A DNA stretch of 64,000 nucleotides from Pseudarthrobacter sp. C4D7 (GTDB lineage: Bacteria; Actinomycetota; Actinomycetes; Actinomycetales; Micrococcaceae). The position numbers and the translations under genes are program-made. Within the stretch, counting starts at the first letter, position 1. Each line of letters begins with the position of its first letter. The notes under the pieces are model-generated. The model had not been told where the DNA came from. It searched no databases and saw nothing but the letters and a program-made list of their open reading frames with translations. Below are positions 9,301 to 16,940 of the stretch, in pieces. The stretch is from assembly GCF_013359725.1 (NCBI RefSeq), contig NZ_JABFMW010000021.1, forward strand, positions 1 to 64,000, written 5' to 3'.

Positions 9301-12300
9301 CCACAGGCGACAGTTCGGCGGCCACTGCGAGCAGCCGCTTCTTGCGTCCCCAAAACCCGGATGCTGCGGCCTGCTGCGCACGGCCGAGGATTTCTGGCAG
9401 CTGAAGATCCATAGCCCCCGGCGCTACGTGCTCAAGGCCCGGATGCTGGACGGACGCAACGGCCGTAACCAGTTTCTCCAGCTGTTCAGCGTTAACCGAC
9501 CAGTCGCTCGAGCGGACCACGTCCAACGTCCCCAACGGGACATCCCGGTCCTGCAGCAGCGTGGCGAGCGTTGCGACGTCGGTCGGCGTCTGCGCTGCGT
9601 CCAGAACCGACGGCAGTCCGGGCGTTGGCCGCAAGGCGTTCAGCGCCTCATTAAGACGGCGACCCACAGCCAGCAACTGCTGCTCCTGCTGGTCACCCGC
9701 CGCAACCGAGACGAACCGCCATGGGTGGTCTGGCCCAGGACGGACGGGGTCAGTGAACTCCGGAAGTTCCCGGAACACCTGACGAATCGAGTTCAGGGAG
9801 TCATTCAAGGCCGCTGTCAGTTCCGGGCTGAGCGGAACTGTCGCATGATCAGGTTCATAGGTCAGCGCTTTGGTCCGCGCGCTGTAGAGGGACAGCTGCG
9901 CGCCATTCTCCTGATGGACGTTGTGGGCGTACCGGACCAGTCCACGGCGAGCCGATGCAAGGTCGGTGGAGGCAGTCTCAAGCTGCTGCTTATTCGCGGA
10001 CAGGCTCAGCTCCAAGGCGTGTTTGATCTGCGCCCTGACTACGGCGGGCTTGCTGCCCTTGTCATGTAGGTCAAGGGAGAACGGTCCCATCCCGACGTCG
10101 TCGAGCCGCTTCTGGACAACATCGAGTGCGGCCCGCTTCTCCGCGACAAACAAAACTCGTTTGCCGTCAACAATGGCGCGGGTCAGGAGGTTGGTGATGG
10201 TCTGTGACTTTCCGGTGCCCGGAGGGCCTTCCAGGACGAAGGTCTGGCCGGCGACTGCTGACGCGACTGCCTCCAGCTGCGACGAGTCCGCTGGTATTGG
10301 ACACTGCGCTGCAAGGGCGTCTAGGTCGACGTCGGGCGTGGCGGGAACGCTGTCTGCGTAGAGTTCCGTGGGGGTGCTGATCAGGTGTTTGACCAGGCTG
10401 TTGGCGGTGAATTCCTCCCAGTTCTCGTCAAGGTCCTTCCACAGGCGGAACTTGGCGAACTGCAACATGGACAGGTCCACGGTATTTTCCACGCGGAAGG
10501 CCAGGCCCTTGGCCGAAACGGCGGCGCGGACTGCGTCGAAGGCAGCGTCCAGATCGATCCCGGATCCATCTTCAACCGGCTCGGCCAGGCCCGGAATACG
10601 CAGGTCGTGGGACTGCGCCAGCTTCTCAAGAAGACAATAATTCGGCGCGGACTGCCCCGTCTCGTCGAGTGTGACCCGGTACAGACCGTTCTTCCCTGCC
10701 GAAGTCAGCTTCACCGGGATTAGAACCAGCGGGGACCGAAGCGCCCGGCCGTCCAGCTCCCACATCAGGCTGCCAAGGGCCAGGTAGAGGTTGTTGGCTC
10801 CGGTTTCCTCCAGCTGGGTCTTCGCCTTGTAGGCGAGACCGCGCATCTTGGCGTTGTAGCCGTCTTCGCTGACCTCGGCGAACACGGCTTTCTTGGAGCT
10901 GAGCAGGTCGGCGAGTTCATCCTGGGGTAGGTCCCTGCCGAAGCGGATTCCGCGCTCCTGGTGGATGGCACTGATCTGGTTGGACGGGAGCAGGCTGACG
11001 GACGTGCCCTTGCTGATGAGGTCCTCGAAGGTGCCCATCCATGCGGTGGGCACCGCGAGTGGGAACCGGGCCGTATCAGTGAAGTTGATGAGCCGGTTCC
11101 GCAGGCTCAGGTCCAGCAGCGCGTTCTTCCACTGGATGACCCTAGGCGGAACGTCGGATGCGGTCCTGGCGGTTCCGCCAGGTGGGGCTGCTTTCGTCGG
11201 CAGCGCCGGCGCAGTCTTAGTTTCCGGGACGTAATTGACCACGGTGTAGGTTCCGGCGTCGGAAGTGGTCCGGGCCGGCAGTGGGTAGATGCCATCCAGG
11301 CGGGCGCGCCTGATGTCAGTCACCGCGTTGATCTCGTCATTGCCGCGTTCCACGTAGCGGTTCAACGGGCTGCTGCGGAGCGCGGCCGCCGAGATAGGCT
11401 GACTGCCTGTGAGGAGCGTGGTTTCCACGAGGCCGATGTAGCCCCGCTGTACAAGGCTGACCAGCTCGGGCACGTCGTCGGACGCTGCAGTGCTGAGGCT
11501 CCCTTCCTCGCGCCAGTAACCGAGGAAGGCGTGGCCGTCCACTAGCCATAGCAGGGGCCTGATGCCGCAGAATTCCAATGCGGCGGCCAGGACCAGCGTG
11601 GTGTCGAGGCACGTGCCCAGACGGTCCTCCAGGACTTGAGCCGGCGTGCGGACCTGCTGACCTTCAAGTCCCCAGCTGGCGGGTGGCATGCTGTAGCGGA
11701 TGTCGCGGGCGCTCATAGCCTGGGCGATCGCGAACACCATCTGGTCAACCCGGTCCCCGTCTTCCTGGTACCCGTCGAAGCTGCCGCTGCCCGTTGTTTG
11801 CATGAGGATGTCGGCGGCCTCGGACATGAGCTTGGCAATGCCGGGATGGTGCGGTTGCACGTACGCGGCAAGGAACTCGTAGGAGACGAGTCCCCGTCCG
11901 GCGATCCACAACTGGGCGGGCAGGAGCGTCAGGTCTGCTTCTGCGCTGCCCAGCTCCGGCATGGCGGCATCGGCGCCCGCCGCGTGGACGGTCACCAGCA
12001 CCTTTCCCGTCTGCCGGTCCGCCAGTTCATAAATGGTGGCAGCCTGAACCGGGACGTTGAGGTCGTCAAGCGTGATGGTTTGGCCTGCGGCAAGGTCCAC
12101 GTACTGCTGGAAGTCGCCGGAGATCCGGCCTGTCTGCGCGGAGGCCTCCACCTGGACCACTGCACCACGGATTTCCGCGCCATTGTTGGTGATCTTGACC
12201 TGCCTGACGAAGCGGAACCCGTTATGCGCCATCGCGTAGCTCAATGCATCTGCAGTGGTCACTTCGACTACAACGTGAGGAGCGGATGCAGCCGGTTCGT

Positions 12301-12832
12301 GAACTGCGGGCTCACCCGGAAGGCTTTCCTCCGGGTGGTCGGACTGCGCGACGGCGGCCGGCAGAGCCTGCTGGTCTTCTTCCGGTTGTTCCCGGCTTGG
12401 AGAAGACCGGTCCTGGTATTCGGCGAGAAGCGCAGCCAACTCGCTGTGAGTCTGATCCAGCCCGATAACTCTGGCCAGACGACCTGCGGTGTCCAGGGCA
12501 CGGAATGTATCGGCGTCGTCGAAGCTCTCATTGTGGGCCCAGCGGTTCCGTGCCTGGCGCAGCTCGGAGGTGTGGCTGCGTGCCTCATGCGGGAGGTTAA
12601 AGGGGTAGCCGAGCGATCCCATGGATTCAGTCATGATGCGCAGCTGCAGGCTGAGATCGGTGGGGGCGTAGGTTTGTGCAGCCCGGCCGGCGTTCTCGTC
12701 CTTGTGCTGAATGATCTTGGTCCAGGCGACACCGGGGGCCAACTCAGCGAGCACTCCTGCGATGTACGGCTCAAGGCCAACCGCCAAGACCTCAAGTGCC
12801 CGGCCCACATACTCGCGGTTGGACAGACTCAT
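6356..12832 (-). CDS. Giant Hhe-like defence protein: HEPN/Swt1, DUF4011, SF1 helicase, MTES/Vsr-like nuclease, DUF3320
   Basis: The product has 2158 residues. Residues 1-130 look like a Swt1-family HEPN domain with the RxxxxH ribonuclease motif at R95-H100 (RNRWAH). A transglutaminase-like segment (GTCLDTTLVLAAALEFCG with a later GHAFLGYW) sits near 400-440. The DUF4011 signature ALLDLSLRNRLINF follows. The SF1 helicase (Upf1/DNA2 type) has Walker A EGPPGTGKSQT near 865, DEAS near 1490, GDSKQMPP, ENVQGDERDVI near 1700 and VAVTRARR near 1745. A PD-(D/E)XK-like region of the MTES_1575 type (GLSDFKVDISVAVPD) lies near 1810-1900, and DUF3320 ends the protein. The combination HEPN-helicase-Vsr-like nuclease defines the Hhe antiphage system. 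The ATG at 12830-12832 follows GGGGGA; a TTG one codon earlier is less likely. Confidence 0.85.
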   Translation of the reverse strand: MSLSNREYVGRALEVLAVGLEPYIAGVLAELAPGVAWTKIIQHKDENAGRAAQTYAPTDLSLQLRIMTESMGSLGYPFNLPHEARSHTSELRQARNRWAHNESFDDADTFRALDTAGRLARVIGLDQTHSELAALLAEYQDRSSPSREQPEEDQQALPAAVAQSDHPEESLPGEPAVHEPAASAPHVVVEVTTADALSYAMAHNGFRFVRQVKITNNGAEIRGAVVQVEASAQTGRISGDFQQYVDLAAGQTITLDDLNVPVQAATIYELADRQTGKVLVTVHAAGADAAMPELGSAEADLTLLPAQLWIAGRGLVSYEFLAAYVQPHHPGIAKLMSEAADILMQTTGSGSFDGYQEDGDRVDQMVFAIAQAMSARDIRYSMPPASWGLEGQQVRTPAQVLEDRLGTCLDTTLVLAAALEFCGIRPLLWLVDGHAFLGYWREEGSLSTAASDDVPELVSLVQRGYIGLVETTLLTGSQPISAAALRSSPLNRYVERGNDEINAVTDIRRARLDGIYPLPARTTSDAGTYTVVNYVPETKTAPALPTKAAPPGGTARTASDVPPRVIQWKNALLDLSLRNRLINFTDTARFPLAVPTAWMGTFEDLISKGTSVSLLPSNQISAIHQERGIRFGRDLPQDELADLLSSKKAVFAEVSEDGYNAKMRGLAYKAKTQLEETGANNLYLALGSLMWELDGRALRSPLVLIPVKLTSAGKNGLYRVTLDETGQSAPNYCLLEKLAQSHDLRIPGLAEPVEDGSGIDLDAAFDAVRAAVSAKGLAFRVENTVDLSMLQFAKFRLWKDLDENWEEFTANSLVKHLISTPTELYADSVPATPDVDLDALAAQCPIPADSSQLEAVASAVAGQTFVLEGPPGTGKSQTITNLLTRAIVDGKRVLFVAEKRAALDVVQKRLDDVGMGPFSLDLHDKGSKPAVVRAQIKHALELSLSANKQQLETASTDLASARRGLVRYAHNVHQENGAQLSLYSARTKALTYEPDHATVPLSPELTAALNDSLNSIRQVFRELPEFTDPVRPGPDHPWRFVSVAAGDQQEQQLLAVGRRLNEALNALRPTPGLPSVLDAAQTPTDVATLATLLQDRDVPLGTLDVVRSSDWSVNAEQLEKLVTAVASVQHPGLEHVAPGAMDLQLPEILGRAQQAAASGFWGRKKRLLAVAAELSPVVVSGAEIRHKELVPLLEKLVAVQQEVSGLRATRGSLPGLPADQQWNPLTPDAQADLRHRISWLRWAAQAVQPSPEPDALSFQTELRAFLEDAPSVHQNVVGWLRELSQAWEEFLKIQGVGSGDLRAWTGERGFLARWWETSVARRLDASGSVPLSRWLELVNHVEPLRAAGLMDARIAILDGELEADDAAAAFERGLAEGSLAERRIATGLADFDPTVHERTIERFTTRAETVRELLKTNLAAGVLRSRTVSSSSTSGRMGELQRQLTRQRGGLSVRKLMEHYADLITGIMPCTLVSPDSVARFFPAKAGLFDIVVFDEASQIRVADAVGAMGRGASVVVVGDSKQMPPTSFAEISSDAGSDGDAEISVVEDMESILSECVEARVPRQWLSWHYRSQDESLIAFSNQQYYDSKLSSFPGPSHGAANAGVRGYGVNFVRVDGQFHRSGPSKVLRTNPVEAAAVVAEIRRRFDADPAGTPSVGVVTFNLQQRALIEGLLRDTEDPRIVAALDEDSEGLFVKNLENVQGDERDVILFSTGFSKNDKGYLPLNFGPLNRSGGERRLNVAVTRARRQVIVFSSFNPADLRSEETSSVGIKHLRSYLDLAEQGTAALPYDGRRAASIDLHREEIADALRDRGFVVATDVGLSDFKVDISVAVPDKPNRPLMAVLLDSPAWAARRTAGDRDGLPRDVLTRMMRWPSVERVWLPAWLADRDAVLDKVEAALEEAYESAAPASEPQNALTGGTPAVMRSGRRAAEAAAPEQEFVLVAGKDTSPLGQGTLLEAVQANPRPAALVAASAQSSYKPWTVRRFGGLEVLDTLHSRRSITAVREAIQDVIAAEGPVHQERLAKLVCAAFELNKVNSQRANSVLDVLDESLHYCDADGFIWDASVNREMWEQFRPNSADITRKPEHISVVEIRNAMIDIVRLSGGIPVDELHRETIRTFGGRRLTAGVTARLSEGLQYGVDTKRLELRGAFVQLTS

Positions 12833-13122
12833 CAAATTCCCCCATCTACGGCACCGCCATCAGTACCGTCATTCAATCAATGCAACCAATCATGGCATCC
12901 GGCCCTGACAATCCTGTCTGTGTGCTGGTTCTGGCGTCGTTCAACGGTCCGGAAACCGGTAAGTTACGGCCCGTAGCCAATTGAGCTCGTCGTTTGAGGC
13001 CCTTTCGGCCCTCGCGAGGCTACGGACACGAGAAAGAGCCGCCCGGCCAAGGCAGCGAGCGTTTACCGCGGACGCCGCCGTTCCGCAGCGCCGAAGGGGC
13101 TGCGACCAAGGAGACTTCCGGC

Positions 13123-13812
13123 TTACCGTGCGATCCGCCCTTGAAGTTCTTCGTCGATCCTACGATTGCGCGCGCTGATGAAAGCGTTGCTGAGCCGGAG
13201 ATACTCGAGGTATTCGTCGCGGTCCTTCGGAACAGCCGGTGTGCTGAAGTCGGCGAACGGTTGGAAGAACCGGACTGTCTGGCCGTCATCCTCCACGAGG
13301 TCTTCGAGCAAGAAGAATTTGACGTACCCCGCGAAATCCCCGAACAGTGCGAAGAAGTCCGCATACCTGAGCAGGACCGCTGCGAGGGGGCTCGGCTTAC
13401 TAAGATAGTGGCGGCGGATGCATTCCAGGGTCAGATCAAAGCGGTCGGCGATCCTGGGATGGAGCCCGCGTGCACCATTAATCGTCGGCTTTCTGCCGAT
13501 CCTGTTGCCTGGAAACACGAGCGTGCTTCCGAGGGTGTAGCCGAGGTACTTAGGTAGGTCGTCGTCCGGTATGTCACGGATGACCTTCCAAGCCTTCTTT
13601 CGCAGCCTGGTGGTGATGGCGTCGCTGGCGAGGAAGAAGACACCGGACGAGGATCGGTGCACGAGGTACCTGCGGGGTTCCATAGCCAGGTGGAATTGCT
13701 GGCCGGTGGGCAACTCCTTGCTCCACAGCAGCTGGTGGTACTTCCGTAGGGCGGGGCTGAAGGAGTCAGGGTCCTTGCCGGCCGGGGTGTCGGAGTGGAA
13801 GTCGAAGGTCAT
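13123..13812 (-). CDS. Conserved hypothetical protein (DUF6994-like)
   Basis: The 229-residue protein begins FDFHSDTPAGKDPDSFSPAL and continues RKYHQLLWSKELPTG, which I associate with the actinobacterial family DUF6994, though only by memory of the sequence pattern. No membrane segment, nuclease motif or nucleotide-binding motif is visible. The start has GAGGG about 6 bases upstream. It stands alone between the Hhe-like gene and a hypothetical gene, on the same strand as both. Function unknown. Confidence 0.6.
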   Translation of the reverse strand: MTFDFHSDTPAGKDPDSFSPALRKYHQLLWSKELPTGQQFHLAMEPRRYLVHRSSSGVFFLASDAITTRLRKKAWKVIRDIPDDDLPKYLGYTLGSTLVFPGNRIGRKPTINGARGLHPRIADRFDLTLECIRRHYLSKPSPLAAVLLRYADFFALFGDFAGYVKFFLLEDLVEDDGQTVRFFQPFADFSTPAVPKDRDEYLEYLRLSNAFISARNRRIDEELQGRIAR

Positions 13813-14193
13813 CGGTGGCCCTCGAGTCCGATGCGGATTCCACGGCTGTGACTTTCACCAGTCTGAGGGTGCCGAAGTTGCTCAGCGCGCCTGATGGCCA
13901 CTTCCGTAGGCGCTGTGAGAGCAAGCGCCGGCGATAAGGTTTTGTACTGCACTGTCGGAGACCCCCAAATCGTGCATTGTCCGCGGTGTGCCTGAATCGT
14001 CTCACGCGAACGCACAGGCAAAACCGGCCTTGATCCAATGCTTCCGTGTTCCTGCGCCAATGCTGAGACGCAATGGTTGGGTCCGTGTAAACCTTGGGCT
14101 GATTGCCCCCACGCAGGCACGGAAGGGGCGACGGCGGTACTCGCTTCCCGCTGTCGTCCTTCCTTCCATGCAGGGCACCCGCCCTCGAGCTGC
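13813..14193. other. Gene-free stretch next to a decayed gene
   Basis: The 381 bases contain only short mutually overlapping frames and no recognisable domain. With the alcohol dehydrogenase relic immediately to the right, this looks like degenerating DNA rather than a regulatory region, apart from the promoter presumably needed for the DUF6994-like gene. Confidence 0.35.
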
Positions 14194-14297
14194 TACGGGT
14201 GCACCAGCACCTTCACCGCCGTGTCCTTGTGGTTGATGAGGGTGTCGAAGCCCTGCTTCACCAGGTCCTCCAGCACGATCCGGCCGGTGATGCACGA
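14194..14297 (-). pseudogene. C-terminal relic of a zinc-dependent alcohol dehydrogenase
   Basis: Reading the minus strand to the TAG at 14194-14196 gives CITGRIVLEDLVKQGFDTLI then NHKDTAVKVLVHP, which is the characteristic last helix and strand of medium-chain zinc alcohol dehydrogenases (GRIVLEDLV...INHKDTAVKILV). Homology stops abruptly upstream of about 14297, so only some 34 codons of a roughly 350-codon gene remain. It has no start codon. This indicates a deletion or insertion junction at this point and marks a former chromosomal gene at the left side of the large defence locus. Confidence 0.75.
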
Positions 14298-14358
14298 CCA
14301 CCAGGTTCGCGCTCAGCCGCCCCGGCGCTGGCCCGTCACCCCGTCGCTGGCCCCGTGG

Positions 14359-15096
14359 TCAGGGCACTCCCGCTGCTGCTTCCGCCGCTGCCAGGGCCTG
14401 GGAAAACCGGTCCACGGCGAGCTTGTACTCGGACGGGTTACCTGCGGTTTTCTCGTGGTCGGCGGCGCGCATGGCCCTGAGCATGGCCGAAGTGGCCGGA
14501 AGGGACGTATCTGTCATCGCGGGATAGTCGAACTGCAGCTGGGGGTCCACCTCGTAGGTGAGCCACCGCCGCTTCAGCAGATCGTGGCGGTCCGCGGTCT
14601 TTCCGTATTCCTCTAGCTCCGCCAGGGAAAGATCAGCCAGCAACGCGGCATCCACGCCTGAGGCCTGGGACCCTGTTCGGACTGCTTCACGCTGGCGGCC
14701 CAGGGCGTCCTCGGTCCCCAGCGCCAATGGTGTCACGCCCTTTTGGGCGAACTCCGCGTTGAATTGGTAGGCCCGGATCTCTGCCGGGGTCATGAAGTCC
14801 AGGTCGGCCGGGGATTTCTTGGCGAAGTCCCTGACGCCATATGGGCTTGCAACACTGCTACGGGGAACCGGGTAGAAGTACTTGCCGCCGAAAAACCCTG
14901 CCACCGTTGCAATCCAGAAAACTGGATCGGGAGCATCGACCGACACTGCCCCGACCGCTGCACCTAGGGTGCATGCCGCGTGGCCGGTCGTGAAGAGAAT
15001 TTTGGTCCGGCCGAGCCGGTGTACACGGCGGGGACGGTCCAGTTGCTTCTCATGAATTTTCTTGAGCCCCAATGCCCAATCGCTGACGTTGCCCAC
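14359..15096 (-). CDS. Hypothetical protein with membrane segments
   Basis: The 245-residue protein starts at GTG (15094-15096) with GAGGAG about 8 bases upstream. A hydrophobic stretch from about residue 32 to 72 (TKILFTTGHAACTLGAAVGA, then VFWIATVAGFFGGKYFY) could form two membrane helices. The remainder is a soluble, mostly helical region ending in an alanine-rich helix. No known domain was recognised. It ends 62 bases before the dehydrogenase relic and points away from the methyltransferase gene. Confidence 0.6.
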   Translation of the reverse strand: MGNVSDWALGLKKIHEKQLDRPRRVHRLGRTKILFTTGHAACTLGAAVGAVSVDAPDPVFWIATVAGFFGGKYFYPVPRSSVASPYGVRDFAKKSPADLDFMTPAEIRAYQFNAEFAQKGVTPLALGTEDALGRQREAVRTGSQASGVDAALLADLSLAELEEYGKTADRHDLLKRRWLTYEVDPQLQFDYPAMTDTSLPATSAMLRAMRAADHEKTAGNPSEYKLAVDRFSQALAAAEAAAGVP

Positions 15097-15483
15097 CAGT
15101 CACGCTCCTCAGTAATTCCGGACGGCGCCTCCACCGTCAACTCGGACACCGGCGACGTGCTGCTGCGCAGACTGCGGCGGTCAACCCGAACACCGGTGTA
15201 GGACTTGACCGCGCACGGTCCCCCTCGCCAACAATACCTGCGCGGAGTGCCCCGGTTCGCGTGCCCTACGCGGTGCGAGAGTAGGTTATTGTCGGTGTCC
15301 CACGTCCGTAAATTTCCGTGCCGGAGGCGGAGTCGCGGTGACGGCACATGGCGCCCAGCGACTTGTGGTCTTGATATGTCTCATGACTGATAGCCAGTGT
15401 GACCGGCCGTTGCGCTGATGATCAATCGGCAAGCGCGGGCCGCTAATCCACCGGCGAGCTGCGGACCGATATGATCGTGTCCC
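15097..15483. promoter_or_regulatory. Divergent intergenic region upstream of the cytosine methyltransferase
   Basis: This 387-base gap separates two divergently oriented genes and so must hold promoters for both. I see no clear consensus promoter, no long inverted repeat and no small gene. A long minus-strand frame that crosses from here into the methyltransferase is a shadow. Confidence 0.35.
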
Positions 15484-16668
15484 ATGACCTTCGTGCAATT
15501 GGACCCACCTCCTTATGACGCTCACATGGTGGATCTCTTCGCCGGTCCTGGTGGACTGGATGTCGCTGCACGCTGGCTGGGATTGTCTGTGGCCGGCATT
15601 GAGTGGGACGAAAATGCTTGTGCAACCAGGCGGGCCGCCGGGCTTGGAACCGTGCAAGGTGACGTACGGGATCACGGTCCGGCCGAGTTTCCCCATGCGA
15701 CTATCCTCGCCGGGGGGCCGCCGTGCCAGACGTACACCGTTGCCGGGGCAGGTGCTGGTCGTAAGGCACTGGACCGGGTCCTGTCCTTCATCACGCGCAT
15801 GGCCGAGGGGGACGACGTCACAACCGAGCTGGCCAGGTTGGATGATGAGCGGACCGGGCTGGTGCTGCAGCCGCTGCGATGGGCATTGGAGGCCCATAAG
15901 GCGGGGAACGCCTACGAGGTTATTGTCTTGGAGCAGGTGCCTGCGGTTTTGCCCGTGTGGGAGGCCATGGCAAAGGCATTGGAACCACTGGGTTATGGGA
16001 CGGTGACAGGCGTTCTCCATGCAGATGAGTACGGGGTGCCGCAGACGCGCCGCCGCGCGATCCTGATCGCGAGCCGTCACCGCACGCCCGTACTTCCCGC
16101 ACCAACGCATCACCGGTTCAGGAGAAAAGAGGTGAAAGCCATTACGAGCGGGCCTTCGTTGCTGCCTTGCCGGAGCATCGGCGAAACGTTGGGCCGGGTG
16201 GAGCCTTTCGTGATGATATCCAATTATGGAACCGGCGGGGATCCGAAGGCCCGAGGTCAGCGCACTTCGAAGGAACCGGCTTTCACGGTCACCGGAAAAG
16301 TTTCCCGGAACCGGTTGTTCTACAACGGGAACGAACTCGACCGCCTCACACTTTCGGAGGCAGGCCAGCTCCAGACGTTCCCCGCCAATTACCCGTGGTC
16401 GGGCAAAGACGTCTCGCAACAGATTGGTAACGCCATTCCACCGCGACTCGCTGCCCACGTGCTGGCAGCAGCTCTCGGTCGACATCTTGACGCAAATTTT
16501 TTCGACACGATGATAAGAAAACGGTGGACCGACACGGCTCGCGATACTGCACCACAAAACACCGAGGGTTCCCACGACGATCCTGTGCCGAGGACTGGAC
16601 CGGTGCCGGCACGACCAATCGGCGGAAGTACCCGGCGGTCCCCCAGCCTCGTGTCGTCGCAAACCTGA
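15484..16668 (+). CDS. drmMII: DNA (cytosine-5) methyltransferase, DrmMII-like
   Basis: The 394-residue protein has the C5-methyltransferase motif order: motif I DLFAGPGGLD (SAM binding), motif IV GGPPCQ with the catalytic cysteine, motif VI as LEQV (usually ENV, with the essential Glu kept), motif VIII QTRRRAILIA, a short target-recognition region, and motif X QQIGNAIPPRLA. It would methylate a cytosine in a specific sequence. Residues after about 340 are a low-complexity tail not typical of the family. It is the first gene of the plus-strand arm, 272 bases ahead of the sacsin-helicase gene, so it may have its own promoter. By analogy with class 2 DISARM, it probably marks host DNA as self; that role is inference. 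Confidence 0.85.
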   Translation: MTFVQLDPPPYDAHMVDLFAGPGGLDVAARWLGLSVAGIEWDENACATRRAAGLGTVQGDVRDHGPAEFPHATILAGGPPCQTYTVAGAGAGRKALDRVLSFITRMAEGDDVTTELARLDDERTGLVLQPLRWALEAHKAGNAYEVIVLEQVPAVLPVWEAMAKALEPLGYGTVTGVLHADEYGVPQTRRRAILIASRHRTPVLPAPTHHRFRRKEVKAITSGPSLLPCRSIGETLGRVEPFVMISNYGTGGDPKARGQRTSKEPAFTVTGKVSRNRLFYNGNELDRLTLSEAGQLQTFPANYPWSGKDVSQQIGNAIPPRLAAHVLAAALGRHLDANFFDTMIRKRWTDTARDTAPQNTEGSHDDPVPRTGPVPARPIGGSTRRSPSLVSSQT

Positions 16669-16940
16669 GTGACCGTCTCCAGAAGTTCTCTTCCCAAATG
16701 TGTTCGTTTGCCATACCTCGCATCGTGAATCACTGGGACTGATGACGGTCACTTATGAACCACCGCAACGCCGCGGTCCCCATAGCCCTAGTGCCATAGC
16801 CCGCCAGCTCGTGCAGCACCTCTGAGAAGCCTCGCTTTATCAAGAGTCTGCGCGAAAAAGTCGCATCTTGGTGGTAAATATTATCGAGAAGACTTCGGCG
16901 GGGGCCGATAGCACTGATCTCGATGTGGGGGACGGAACCA

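Noticed and set aside
8813..10069. Plus-strand 418-codon frame inside the Hhe-like gene
   Set aside because: Antisense to the helicase region of a clearly coding gene, with Arg/Gly/Pro-rich shadow composition.
11636..12976. Plus-strand 446-codon frame opposite the N-terminus of the Hhe-like gene
   Set aside because: No domain or ribosome site; opposite strand carries HEPN and transglutaminase-like motifs.
13000..13110. GAGGCCC...GGCCCTC inverted repeat between the Hhe-like and DUF6994-like genes
   Set aside because: The stem is imperfect and there is no T-run, so a terminator is not supported.
15286..16752. Long minus-strand frame of 488 codons opposite the cytosine methyltransferase
   Set aside because: It has no recognisable domain and lies opposite a gene with all C5-methyltransferase motifs; it is a GC-driven shadow.
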